DNA from: Myxococcales bacterium
GTDB taxonomy: Bacteria; Myxococcota; Myxococcia; Myxococcales; Anaeromyxobacteraceae
Direction: 5' to 3'
DNA length: 64,000 nucleotides
Assembly (NCBI GenBank): GCA_021818285.1
Contig: JAKAEO010000001.1
Location: 31,447 to 95,446 of the forward strand
The notes under the pieces are model-generated. The model ran no database searches. It was not told the DNA's origin and was given only the letters and a program-made list of their open reading frames with translations. A program made the translations under genes and the position numbers. Below are positions 1 to 8,223 of the stretch, one piece after another; within the stretch, counting starts at the first letter, position 1, and each line of letters opens with the position of its first letter.

Positions 1-736
1 ACTCGTCCACCCGGGCCGGGCGGTGGAACCAGAGCGCGTGGTCGATGGAGGCGACCACCATCGACCGCTGGTACCAGCTCCGCCCGTGCGGCCGGATCGC
101 GGTGCCGAGCAGGTGGAAGTCGGAGGCGTAGGCGAGCAGGCAGCGGTGCAGGCGCGGGTCGTCGGGGAGCCGGTCCACGGCGCGGAACCAGACCGCCTGC
201 CGGGGCTCGCCCGGCGCCGGGCGGAGCGGATTGCGCGGGTCCACCGGCCGGAACTCGATGGCGCCGTGGGCCCGCAGCGACTCGGCGACGCCGGCGGGGA
301 CCGGCGCCGCCTCGGCCAGCCAGCGCTCGATCTGCTCGGCGGCGGGGACCAGCCCCTCGGGCGGCGGCGCCGCGGGCATGGGCGCGGCGTGCTCCAGGCC
401 ACCCTCGGCCACCTGGAACGAGGCGATCATCGAGAGGATGGGACGCCCGTGCTGGATGGCCTGCACCCGCCGGGCGGAGAAGCTCCGGCCGTCGCGGACC
501 CGGTCCACCTGGTACACGATGGGCGCGGCCGCGTCGCCCGCCAGCAGGAAGTAGGCGTGGAGGGAGTGGGGCGATCTCCCGTCCACGGTGCGCTCGGCCG
601 CGACCAGGGCCTGGCCGATGACCTGGCCGCCGAACACCCGCGGCGCGCCGGTGTCCCTCGACGTGCCCCGGAAGAGGTTCACTTCGAGCTGCTCGAGGTC
701 GAGCTGGCGGATCACCGCCCCCAGCATCCCGTCCAT
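1..736 (-). CDS. tesB: Acyl-CoA thioesterase II (TesB), 3' part cut by window edge
   Basis: The minus strand is open from an ATG at 736 to the left edge, giving 245 visible residues of a protein that is normally about 285 long. The product reads as a double hot-dog acyl-CoA thioesterase that hydrolyses medium- and long-chain acyl-CoA in the cytoplasm. Recognisable segments are RVFGGQVIGQAL near residue 33, SLHAYFLLAGD in the first hot-dog fold, and SIDHALWFHRP near the visible end, which carries the catalytic Asp of this family. A GGGAGGAGG ribosome site lies just upstream of the ATG; a second in-frame ATG three codons later is less well placed. It is divergent from the alcohol dehydrogenase at 965. 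Confidence 0.9.
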   Translation of the reverse strand, partial: MDGMLGAVIRQLDLEQLEVNLFRGTSRDTGAPRVFGGQVIGQALVAAERTVDGRSPHSLHAYFLLAGDAAAPIVYQVDRVRDGRSFSARRVQAIQHGRPILSMIASFQVAEGGLEHAAPMPAAPPPEGLVPAAEQIERWLAEAAPVPAGVAESLRAHGAIEFRPVDPRNPLRPAPGEPRQAVWFRAVDRLPDDPRLHRCLLAYASDFHLLGTAIRPHGRSWYQRSMVVASIDHALWFHRPARVDE

Positions 737-964
737 GCGCCGCGCCTCCTCCCGGCCGCGGGCCGGGACCGGCTCGCGGGGCGGCACACACTACACCACG
801 CGGCCGCCCGGGCAGCGGCCGTTTCCGCGCGGCCCTCCGCGCTCGCGCGCCTGCGCCGGTCCGTGCCATGGTCCCCGCCGCGCGGGCCGGGGACAATCGG
901 GGTCGTTGCCGCAACCCGGAGGGCCCGCTAGACGAGCACCGGTCCCGAACCCGAAAGGACGACC

Positions 965-1966
965 ATGCGCGCCGCCGTCATCACCCGGTACAACGAGCCC
1001 TGGGAATTCCAGGACCTGTCCGACCCGCGCCCCCAGGCGGGGCAGGTCCTCGTCCGCATCCACGCCAGCGGGATGTGCGGGACCGACCTGCACGTGCACC
1101 ACGGGATGTTCCCGCTGCAGCCCCCGGTGGTCGCCGGTCACGAGCCGGCCGGCGAGATCGTCGAGCTGGGAGCGGGCGTCATCCACCTGAAGGTGGGGGA
1201 TCGCGTCGGCGTGCACTGGAACCAGAAGGGCTGCGGCCGCTGCGCCGAATGCCAGTCGGGCCACGAGGGCGGCTGCGCCCAGGCGCAGTCCTGGATGAAC
1301 CTCGGCGGCGGGAACTCCGAGCTCATGCTGGCCTGGGCCTCGGGCTGCACCCTGCTCCCCGACGGGCTCGACTACGCCCTGGCCGCGCCCGTCTTCTGCG
1401 CCGGGTACACGGTGATGAGCGGCCTGCGCAACGCCGACCCGCGGCCGGGCGAGCGGGTCGCGATCCTGGGCCTGGGGGGCCTGGGCCACCTGGCGCTCCA
1501 GTACGCCCACGCCCTCGGTCTCACCACCTTCGCCCTGACCGGCCAGGCCGGGAAGCGGGACGAGCTCCGGCGGATGGGCGCCGACGAGGTGCTGGTGGCC
1601 GGCGCGGACCCGGGGAAGGCCCTGGCCGCCGCCGGGGGCGCCGACGTCATCCTCTCCACCACCAACTCCGCCCGGCAGGTGGCCAGCGCCCTCCAGGGGC
1701 TGCGGCCGCGCGGACGGCTGGTGAACATGGGCGTCACCACCGACGGCCCCATCGCCGTGGACGTGATGAGCCTGACGCTGGGCCAGCGGCAGCTGCGCGG
1801 CAGCTCGCAGGACGAGCGCGCCGACCTGTACGAGGCCCTGCAGCTGGTCGCCTCGGGCAAGGTGAAGCCGGCCGTCGAGAGCTACCCGCTCGGCGAGGCC
1901 AACGCGGTGCGGGAGCGGCTGGCGGCCGGGAAGGTCCGGTACCGGGCGGTGCTGCTGCACCGGTAG
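965..1966 (+). CDS. Zinc-dependent alcohol dehydrogenase (MDR family)
   Basis: This 333-residue cytoplasmic enzyme would oxidise an alcohol or reduce an aldehyde with NAD(P). Catalytic zinc ligands are visible as C38 (GMCGTD), H59-E60 (GHEPAGE) and a Cys near 149 (VFCAGY). The structural zinc lobe is intact, with C90, C93, C96 and C104 in the usual spacing. The Rossmann glycine motif GLGGLGHLAL sits near residue 168. An AAAGGA ribosome site precedes the ATG. The length is slightly short for the family (about 340-350) but no core element is missing. The substrate cannot be told from sequence, and the neighbours (a thioesterase and an ion pump) give no hint. It looks monocistronic. Confidence 0.9.
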   Translation: MRAAVITRYNEPWEFQDLSDPRPQAGQVLVRIHASGMCGTDLHVHHGMFPLQPPVVAGHEPAGEIVELGAGVIHLKVGDRVGVHWNQKGCGRCAECQSGHEGGCAQAQSWMNLGGGNSELMLAWASGCTLLPDGLDYALAAPVFCAGYTVMSGLRNADPRPGERVAILGLGGLGHLALQYAHALGLTTFALTGQAGKRDELRRMGADEVLVAGADPGKALAAAGGADVILSTTNSARQVASALQGLRPRGRLVNMGVTTDGPIAVDVMSLTLGQRQLRGSSQDERADLYEALQLVASGKVKPAVESYPLGEANAVRERLAAGKVRYRAVLLHR

Positions 1967-2057
1967 GGCGCGGCGATCGCCGCGCGGCCGCGGCCGCCGG
2001 CGCCGGGTTCCCGTGACGCCGCGCCGCGGGCGCGCTATGACGGGGCCGGGGAGGCGC

Positions 2058-2093
2058 ATGCGCGAGGACTGCCGCCGCGACGACCGGCCGTGA
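2058..2093 (+). promoter_or_regulatory. Possible 11-codon leader coupled to the P-type ATPase
   Basis: An ATG at 2058, preceded by GGGGAGG, opens an 11-codon frame that ends in a TGA at 2091-2093. This overlaps the GTG start of the ATPase (GTGA, 2090-2093). The GTG has no good ribosome site of its own, so translation may be handed over from this leader. This rests on position only. Confidence 0.3.
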
Positions 2094-4447
2094 GCACGCT
2101 CCCCGGTCCAGCACCCGCGCCGCCCACCCCGGCCTCGGGCGGACTGACCGCCGCCGAGGCCGCGGCGCGGCTCGCCGCCGACGGGCCGAACGCGCTCCCG
2201 GAGGAGCCGCCCCACCGCCTGCGCGACCTGGCGCGCCGCTTCTGGGGCGCCGTCCCCTGGATGCTCGAGGCCACCATCGCCCTCGACCTGTTCCTGGGCC
2301 GGCGGGTCGAGGCGGCGGTGTTCGCGCTGCTCCTGGTCCTCAACGCGGTGGTGGGCGCGGTCCAGGAGGGGAGGGCGCGGTCGGCGCTGGCGGCGCTGCG
2401 GGCCGGCCTCGCCCCCCGGGCCCGCGCCCTGCGGGACGGCCAGTGGGCGCGGATCGACGCCGCCTCGCTGGTCCGCGGGGACGTGGTGCACCTGCGCGTC
2501 GGGGACGTGGTGCCGGCCGACGTCTCGCTGCTCGACGGCGCGCTCTCCTCCGACGAGTCGGCCCTCACCGGGGAGTCGCTGCCGGTGGAGCGGACCGCCG
2601 GGGAGGCGGTCTTCTCGGGGGCGGTGCTGGTGCGGGGCGAGGCCACCGGGGTGGTGACCGCCACCGGCTCCCGCACCGCCTACGGCCGGACCGCCGCCCT
2701 GGTGCAGGCGGCCGGCACCGGCCCGAACCGCCTGGAGGCGGTGGTGGTGGGCATCGTCCGGGCGCTGGTGGCCGTGGACCTGGCGCTGGTGGCGGTGGTC
2801 CTCGCCGACGCCGCCTGGACCGGCCGCCCCTGGCACGAGGTGGTCCCCTTCGCCCTCATCCTGCTCGTCGCCTCGGTGCCGGTCGCGCTGCCGGCGATGT
2901 TCACGCTGGCCGGCGCGGTGGGCGCGGTGGGGCTGGCGGGGCGCGGGGTGCTCACCGCCCGGCTCGCGGCCGTCGAGGAGGCGGCGGCGATGACGGTGCT
3001 CTGCACCGACAAGACCGGCACCCTCACCGCGAACCGGCTCGCCGCCGGCGAGCCGGTCGGCCTGGGCGGCACCGCGCCGGACCGGGTCCTGGCGCTGGCC
3101 CTCGCGGCGAGCGACCTGTCCTCCCAGGACCCGCTCGACCTCGCCATCGCCGCGGCGGCGAAGGCGCGGGGCCTCGCGGCGGCCGGCGCCCGCGAGTCCT
3201 TCGCCCCCTTCGACCCGCAGACCAAGCGGACCGAGGCGGTGGTCCGCGAGGGGACGGCGCGGCTCCGGGTGGTGAAGGGGGCGCCCGCGGTGGTGGCGGC
3301 GCTGGCCGCGGCCGAGGTCCCGGTGGCGGAGGTGGAGCGGCTCGCCGCCCGGGGCGCCCGGGTGCTGGCCGTCGCCGCCGGGCCGGACGGGGGGCCGCTG
3401 GCGCTGGCCGGCCTGCTGGGGCTCGAGGACCCGCCGCGCCCCGACTCGGCCGCCGTGGTCGGGCGGCTTCAAGAGCTGGGACTGCGCGTCGTGATGATCA
3501 CCGGCGACGGCCCGGCCACGGCCCGGAGCGTGGCGCGGGCCGTCGGCATCGGCGACCGGGTGCTGCCGGCGGCGGAGCTGGACGCCCGGCTCGCCGGCGG
3601 GGCGCTCGACTTCGACGCGGTGGCCGGCGTGGCGCCCGAGCACAAGTTCCGGCTGGTGGCCGCCCTGCAGCGCGGCGGCCACGTGGTGGGCATGACCGGC
3701 GACGGGGTCAACGACGCGGCGGCGCTGCGCCAGGCCGAGGTGGGCATCGCCGTGGCCGGCGCCGCCGACGTGGCCCGGGCCGCCGCCGCCACCGTGCTCA
3801 CCGCCGAGGGGCTCTCCGGGACGGTGGCCATCGTCGAGGAGAGCCGCCGCATCTACCAGCGGATGGTGACCTACGTCCTCAACAAGGTGGTGAAGACCTT
3901 CCAGGTGGCGCTCTTCCTCGCCGGCGGCTTCGTCCTGGAGGGCGGCCGCTACGTGACCACGCCCACGCTGGTGGCGCTGCTGCTCGTCGCCAACGACTTC
4001 GCCACCATGTCGCTGGCCACCGACCGCGTCACCCCCTCGGCCCACCCGGACCGCTGGGAGGTGCGCCACCTCCTGGCGACCGCGGCGGCGGTGGCGGCGC
4101 CGCTGGTGGCGCTCACCTTCGGCCTCTACGCCCTGGGCGTCTCGCGCCTGGGCATGGGCGGCGGGCCGCTCCACGCCGCGACCTTCCTGTGGCTGGTGCT
4201 GAGCGGGCAGGCGACCATCTACGTGGTGCGGGCCCGGGGCGCCTCCTGGCGGACCGTGCCCAGCCGGGCGCTGGCCGCGGCCACCTTCGGCGCCGCCGCC
4301 GGGGCCTGCGCCCTGGCGCTCGGCGGCGTGCTCATGGCCCCGGTGCCGCCGGCCGTCGCCGCCGGCCTGCTGCTCGCGGCGCTGGCCTACCTGGCGGTGG
4401 GCCTCGGGCTGGCGCGGCTCGCGGAGCGGCTCGCCCGCGGCCGCTAG
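2090..4447 (+). CDS. P-type ATPase, plasma-membrane H+-ATPase type (P3A-like)
   Basis: This 785-residue membrane pump couples ATP hydrolysis to cation transport, most likely proton export. The order of parts is typical: actuator motif TGES at 160-163, phosphorylated Asp D307 in DKTGT, the TGDG loop near 467, and the hinge GDGVNDA at about 537-543. Before D307 lies the helix segment SVPVALPAM, characteristic of H+-ATPases of plants, fungi and some prokaryotes, and no metal-binding N-terminal domain is present. The start is GTG. The stop TAG shares a CTAG palindrome with the stop of the convergent histidine kinase. The closest alternative is another P2/P3 cation ATPase; a heavy-metal (P1B) pump is unlikely because the CPx motif is absent. 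Confidence 0.88.
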   Translation: MSTLPGPAPAPPTPASGGLTAAEAAARLAADGPNALPEEPPHRLRDLARRFWGAVPWMLEATIALDLFLGRRVEAAVFALLLVLNAVVGAVQEGRARSALAALRAGLAPRARALRDGQWARIDAASLVRGDVVHLRVGDVVPADVSLLDGALSSDESALTGESLPVERTAGEAVFSGAVLVRGEATGVVTATGSRTAYGRTAALVQAAGTGPNRLEAVVVGIVRALVAVDLALVAVVLADAAWTGRPWHEVVPFALILLVASVPVALPAMFTLAGAVGAVGLAGRGVLTARLAAVEEAAAMTVLCTDKTGTLTANRLAAGEPVGLGGTAPDRVLALALAASDLSSQDPLDLAIAAAAKARGLAAAGARESFAPFDPQTKRTEAVVREGTARLRVVKGAPAVVAALAAAEVPVAEVERLAARGARVLAVAAGPDGGPLALAGLLGLEDPPRPDSAAVVGRLQELGLRVVMITGDGPATARSVARAVGIGDRVLPAAELDARLAGGALDFDAVAGVAPEHKFRLVAALQRGGHVVGMTGDGVNDAAALRQAEVGIAVAGAADVARAAAATVLTAEGLSGTVAIVEESRRIYQRMVTYVLNKVVKTFQVALFLAGGFVLEGGRYVTTPTLVALLLVANDFATMSLATDRVTPSAHPDRWEVRHLLATAAAVAAPLVALTFGLYALGVSRLGMGGGPLHAATFLWLVLSGQATIYVVRARGASWRTVPSRALAAATFGAAAGACALALGGVLMAPVPPAVAAGLLLAALAYLAVGLGLARLAERLARGR

Positions 4448-5790
4448 GGCGCCGCCCCGCGCGGCACTCCGGGCGGCGTCGCCGCCGGCGGCGGCGCGGC
4501 GGGGAAGAGGACGCGCACGGTGAGCCCGCCGCCGGGCGTGTCGCCGAGCGTCACCGCCGCGCCGTGGCGCCGGGCGATGGCCTTCACCACCGCGAGTCCC
4601 AGGCCGCTCCCGGGCTCGGCCGTCGCCGGGAGCCGGTAGAAGCGGTCGAAGACCCGCTCCCGCTCCGCCGGCGGGATCCCCGGCCCGGTGTCGGCCACCT
4701 CGAGGACGGGCCGGCCGGCGTCGAGGCCCGACGAGACGTCCACCCGCCCGCCCCGCGGCGTGTAGCGGACCGCGTTGTCCACCAGGGCGTCCAGCAGCGC
4801 CCGCAGCGAGGCCGCGTCCCCGGTGGCCACCGCCTCGCCGGGCGCCTCGGGCGCGCCCAGGTCGATCCCCCGCGCGTCGGCGAGCAGGGCGTGGTCGGCC
4901 ACCGACTGGCCCACCAGCTCGCCGAGCCGGACCGGCTCCCCGCCGCCGGCCACCGCCGCCTCCGGCTCCTGGCGCGCCAGGGTGAGGAGCTGCTGCACCA
5001 CCCGCGTGGCGCGGGCGATCCCGGCCGACAGGTCGGCGAGCGCGGCGCGGCGCTCCTCCGGGCCGTCGGCCCGCTCCACCAGCTGGACCTGGAGGCCCAG
5101 GGCGGCGAGCGGCGTGCGCAGCTCGTGGGCGGCGTCGGCCACGAAGGCGCGCTGGGTGGCGAGCGCCGCGCCCAGGCGCGAGAGCAGGCCGTTGAGCGAG
5201 CGCACCAGCGGGAGCGCCTCCTCGGGCGCGCCGGCCTCGGGGATGGGCTCCAGCGCGGCCGGCGAGCGGGCCCCCACCGCGCCGGCCAGCCGCTCCAGCG
5301 GGGCCAGCGCCCGCCCCACGATGCGCCACACCAGGAGGGCGAGCAGCGGGAGGACGAAGAGCACCGGGGCCAGGGTGTGCACCGCGGCGGCCACCGCCGC
5401 CCGGTCGCGGATGCGCAGGGGCTGGGCCACCTGGACCACCAGCCCGGCCAGCTCGATGGAGTAGACGCGCCAGTCGCCGCCGCGGGTGGGCACGGTGGCG
5501 AAGCCCAGCTCGGCGATCTCCGGCAGGCCGGTGTCGAGCCGGGAGGCGTAGAGCCGGACCCCGTCCGCGCTCCAGACCTGGATGGCGAAGTCGAAGCCGC
5601 CGCCGTCGCCGGAGGCCTCGGGGGCGGGGACGCGGTCGCGCAGGGAGAGGGCGATCTGGCGCAGGTGGTAGTCGAAGACCTGGTCGATCTCGCGCCGCGC
5701 CTGCCGGTAGACCACCAGGGCGGTGGCCAGCGTCACGGTGGCCACCGCCGCGACCAGCGCGTAGAGCAGGGTGCGCCGGATCGAGGTCAC
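4444..5790 (-). CDS. Sensor histidine kinase (QseC/PmrB-like)
   Basis: This is a 448-residue inner-membrane sensor kinase of a two-component system. An N-terminal transmembrane helix (about residues 6-27), a periplasmic region of about 110 residues, a second helix near 130-150 and a HAMP-like stretch lead to the dimerisation helix with phospho-acceptor H222 in AHELRTPL. The ATP-binding domain shows DNAVRYTP, DTGPGIP and GSGLGLAVVK. I place the start at a GTG overlapping the response regulator's stop (GTGA, 5787-5790). An ATG 16 codons upstream lies inside the regulator and is less likely. The signal is unknown. Its stop overlaps that of the ATPase, but that gene is convergent, so they are not co-transcribed. 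Confidence 0.92.
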   Translation of the reverse strand: MTSIRRTLLYALVAAVATVTLATALVVYRQARREIDQVFDYHLRQIALSLRDRVPAPEASGDGGGFDFAIQVWSADGVRLYASRLDTGLPEIAELGFATVPTRGGDWRVYSIELAGLVVQVAQPLRIRDRAAVAAAVHTLAPVLFVLPLLALLVWRIVGRALAPLERLAGAVGARSPAALEPIPEAGAPEEALPLVRSLNGLLSRLGAALATQRAFVADAAHELRTPLAALGLQVQLVERADGPEERRAALADLSAGIARATRVVQQLLTLARQEPEAAVAGGGEPVRLGELVGQSVADHALLADARGIDLGAPEAPGEAVATGDAASLRALLDALVDNAVRYTPRGGRVDVSSGLDAGRPVLEVADTGPGIPPAERERVFDRFYRLPATAEPGSGLGLAVVKAIARRHGAAVTLGDTPGGGLTVRVLFPAAPPPAATPPGVPRGAAP

Positions 5791-6449
5791 GGCTGCCTCG
5801 GGGCCACGTAGCCGACGCCGCGCAGGGTCTTGATCCACTCCGGCCCGAGCTTGCGGCGCAGGGCGTGGACGTGCACCTCGACGGCGTTGCTCTCCACCTG
5901 CTCGCCCCAGCCGTAGAGCGCCTCCTCCAGGCGGGCGCGGGAGACCGGCCGGCCGGGGTGCTCGACCAGCCGCTGCAGCAGCGAGAACTCGCGGGGGGAG
6001 AGCTCGACCGGCTCGCCGTCGAGGAGCACCTGGTGCGCCGCCGGATCCAGGGTGAGCCGGCCGTGGCGGATCACCGGCTCGGCGCGCCCCCCGCCGCGCC
6101 GCTGCAGCGCCCGGATCCGGGCGGCCAGCTCGTCGAGGTCGAAGGGCTTCACCAGGTAGTCGTCGGCGCCGGCGTCGAGGCCGGCCACCCGGTCGGCGAC
6201 GCCGTCCTGGGCGGTGAGGATCAGCACCGGCACCGCCAGGCCGCGCCGCCGCAGGGCGCGCAGGACTTCCAGGCCGCTGCGCCGGGGCAGCCCCAGGTCC
6301 AGCAGGACGACGTCGTAGGGCTCGCCGGCCACGGCCAGGTCGGCCTCCTCGCCGTCGTGGGCCCAGTCGACGGCGTGGCCCAGCTGCCGCAGGGCGCGGC
6401 GGACGCTCTCTCCGAGCATGGCGTCGTCTTCGACGAGGAGCAGGCGCAT
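5787..6449 (-). CDS. OmpR-family response regulator (QseB/PmrA-like)
   Basis: This is a 220-residue DNA-binding regulator, partner of the overlapping kinase. The receiver domain has the acidic pocket E7-D8-D9, phospho-acceptor D51 (LLDLGLP), a Thr in LTAQD and Lys in VKPF near 102. The C-terminal winged helix ends in the family signature RGVGYVA. It is the first gene of the pair. Upstream on its strand a TATGAT hexamer (6480-6485) could be a -10 box, with no clear -35. GC-rich hairpins lie between it and the end of the degP-like gene at 6560, so the pair may have its own promoter. The target genes cannot be inferred. Confidence 0.93.
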   Translation of the reverse strand: MRLLLVEDDAMLGESVRRALRQLGHAVDWAHDGEEADLAVAGEPYDVVLLDLGLPRRSGLEVLRALRRRGLAVPVLILTAQDGVADRVAGLDAGADDYLVKPFDLDELAARIRALQRRGGGRAEPVIRHGRLTLDPAAHQVLLDGEPVELSPREFSLLQRLVEHPGRPVSRARLEEALYGWGEQVESNAVEVHVHALRRKLGPEWIKTLRGVGYVAPRQP

Positions 6450-6559
6450 CGGGACCGGCCCGGCTTCACACCGGGAGCAATCATAGCAGCGTGGCCCGGC
6501 GGGGTCCCGGCGTCGCCGGGGCCTCGCCGGGCCGCGAGGGGCCGCGGGGGGCGGGGCGG

Positions 6560-8074
6560 TCAGCCCAGGTCCACGGGCACGAAGATCCGGGCGTCGCCGC
6601 GCTCGACCAGCAGGGCCACGTGCTTGCCGGCCTTGGAGAGCAGGCCGCGGAGCTGGTCCACGTCCTTCACCGGCGTCCCGTTCAGCGCCAGCAGCACGTC
6701 GCCCGGCTCGATGCCGGCGCGCGCCGCCGGTCCCTGGACGCCCTCGACCAGCAGGCCGCCGTCGACGCCCGCCTGCTTGCGCTCCTGCGGGGCGAGGGGG
6801 CGCACCTGGATGCCCAGCTTGCCCTGGGCCTTGCCGTGCTCCCCGATGCTGGAGACCATCTCGTCCTTCGCCTCCCCGACCTTCACCTCGACGTCGCGCT
6901 TCTGGTGGTCGCGCCAGACCTCGAGGCGCACGCGGGTGCCCGGCGCCAGGTCGGCGACGCGCGGCGGCAGCTCGGAGGAGGCGGTGATGGGCTTCTGGTC
7001 CATGGAGAGGATCACGTCACCGGGCTTCAGGCCGGCCTTGGCCGCGGCGCTGTCCTTCTGCACCGAGCTCACCAGCGCGCCCTCGGGCCGGGGCAGGCCG
7101 AAGGAGTTGGCCAGGTCCTGGTTCACGTCCTGGATGGTGACGCCCAGGCGGCCGCGCACCACCTTGCCGTGCGCGAGGATCTGGTCCTCGACGTGGGTGG
7201 CGACGTCGATGGGGATGGCGAAGGAGAGGCCCATGTACCCGCCGGACTGGGAGTAGATCTGCGAGTTGATGCCGACCACCTCGCCGGCGGCGTCGAAGAG
7301 CGGGCCGCCCGAGTTGCCGGGGTTCACCGCCACGTCGGTCTGGAGGAAGGGCACGTAGCCGGCGTCGGGGAGGGTGCGCCCGCGGGCCGAGACGATGCCG
7401 GCGGTGGCGCTGTTCTCGAAGCCGAAGGGCGAGCCGATGGCCAGCACCCAGTCGCCGACCCGGACCCGCCTCGGGTCGCCGAGCTTCACGATGGGGAGCC
7501 CCTTGGCGTCGATCTTCAGCACCGCCACGTCGGTGGTCTTGTCGATGCCGACGACCTTGGCCGGGAACTCGCGCTTGTCGGTGAGCTTCACCACCACCTT
7601 GCTGGCGCCGTCGACGACGTGGGCGTTGGTGAGGATGAGGCCGTCGGACCTCACGATGAAGCCGGAGCCGAGCCCGCGGGTGATCTGCGGCCCCTGCTGC
7701 TGGGGGATCCCGAAGTGGCGGAAGAACTGGAAGAAGGGGTCGTTGGGGTCGACCTGCCCGAAGGGCGTGCCCGACAGGCTGGCCTTCGTGGTCCCGGTGA
7801 CGCTGACGTTCACCACCGCCGGGCCGTAGCGCTGGACGATGGCGCTGAAGCCGGGCAGCGAGGCGGTCGGCATCGGGGCGTTCGCCGCCTGCGCCCCCGG
7901 CGAGGCGGGCGCCGCGTCCGGCGACGGGGGCACCGCGTCCGGCGAGGGAGGAATCGCGGTTGACGTGCCGTCGGGCGGGGAGGCGAGGGCTCGCCCCCGG
8001 TAGAGGTAGCCGCCGGCGATGCCCCCGGCGAAGGCCACCGCGACGATGGTGGTGCGGATCAGGTTGCGCTTCAT
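6560..8074 (-). CDS. degP: Periplasmic serine protease Do (DegP/DegQ/MucD family)
   Basis: This 504-residue envelope protease/chaperone handles misfolded periplasmic protein. It has an N-terminal signal or anchor helix (residues 8-24), then a low-complexity linker with three near-repeats of PPSPDA at about 42-61. The trypsin-like domain has the catalytic triad H152 (TNAHVV), D182 (TDVAVL) and S255 (GNSGGP), and is followed by two PDZ domains (about 300-390 and 405-500). The long FFQFFRHFG loop before the protease core is typical of DegP-class enzymes. It is divergent from an ArsM-like gene, with an inverted repeat between them, and upstream of the two-component pair. Length and motifs are complete. 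Confidence 0.95.
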   Translation of the reverse strand: MKRNLIRTTIVAVAFAGGIAGGYLYRGRALASPPDGTSTAIPPSPDAVPPSPDAAPASPGAQAANAPMPTASLPGFSAIVQRYGPAVVNVSVTGTTKASLSGTPFGQVDPNDPFFQFFRHFGIPQQQGPQITRGLGSGFIVRSDGLILTNAHVVDGASKVVVKLTDKREFPAKVVGIDKTTDVAVLKIDAKGLPIVKLGDPRRVRVGDWVLAIGSPFGFENSATAGIVSARGRTLPDAGYVPFLQTDVAVNPGNSGGPLFDAAGEVVGINSQIYSQSGGYMGLSFAIPIDVATHVEDQILAHGKVVRGRLGVTIQDVNQDLANSFGLPRPEGALVSSVQKDSAAAKAGLKPGDVILSMDQKPITASSELPPRVADLAPGTRVRLEVWRDHQKRDVEVKVGEAKDEMVSSIGEHGKAQGKLGIQVRPLAPQERKQAGVDGGLLVEGVQGPAARAGIEPGDVLLALNGTPVKDVDQLRGLLSKAGKHVALLVERGDARIFVPVDLG

Positions 8075-8137
8075 GGCTCGCTCCTTGGGTCGTTCGTGGC
8101 TCGGTCCACCGAGCCTTCGCCGGGGAAGCTAGGATGG

Positions 8138-8162
8138 CCGCCTTAACGGACCCTTAAGGCGG
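8138..8162. promoter_or_regulatory. Operator-like inverted repeat CCGCCTTAA-N7-TTAAGGCGG
   Basis: There are perfect 9-base arms with a 7-base spacer in the 149-base divergent region between degP and the ArsM-like gene. The TTAA cores stand out in this GC-rich sequence. It is well placed to be bound by a dimeric regulator controlling one or both genes; the regulator is unknown (the MarR gene at 9404 is one candidate). A direct repeat of GAATC spaced by three bases follows at about 8167-8177. Confidence 0.55.
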
Positions 8163-8223
8163 GTCGGAATCGTCGAATCCCGGATGGGTCCCCCGGCTCT
8201 CACGGGTCCAGAGAGGTCACGCC

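Noticed and set aside
791..5329. Very long open frame antisense to the ATPase and other genes
   Set aside because: High GC leaves non-coding frames open. The product is low-complexity Gly/Arg/Pro/Ala with no domain, and real genes with clear motifs occupy the region.
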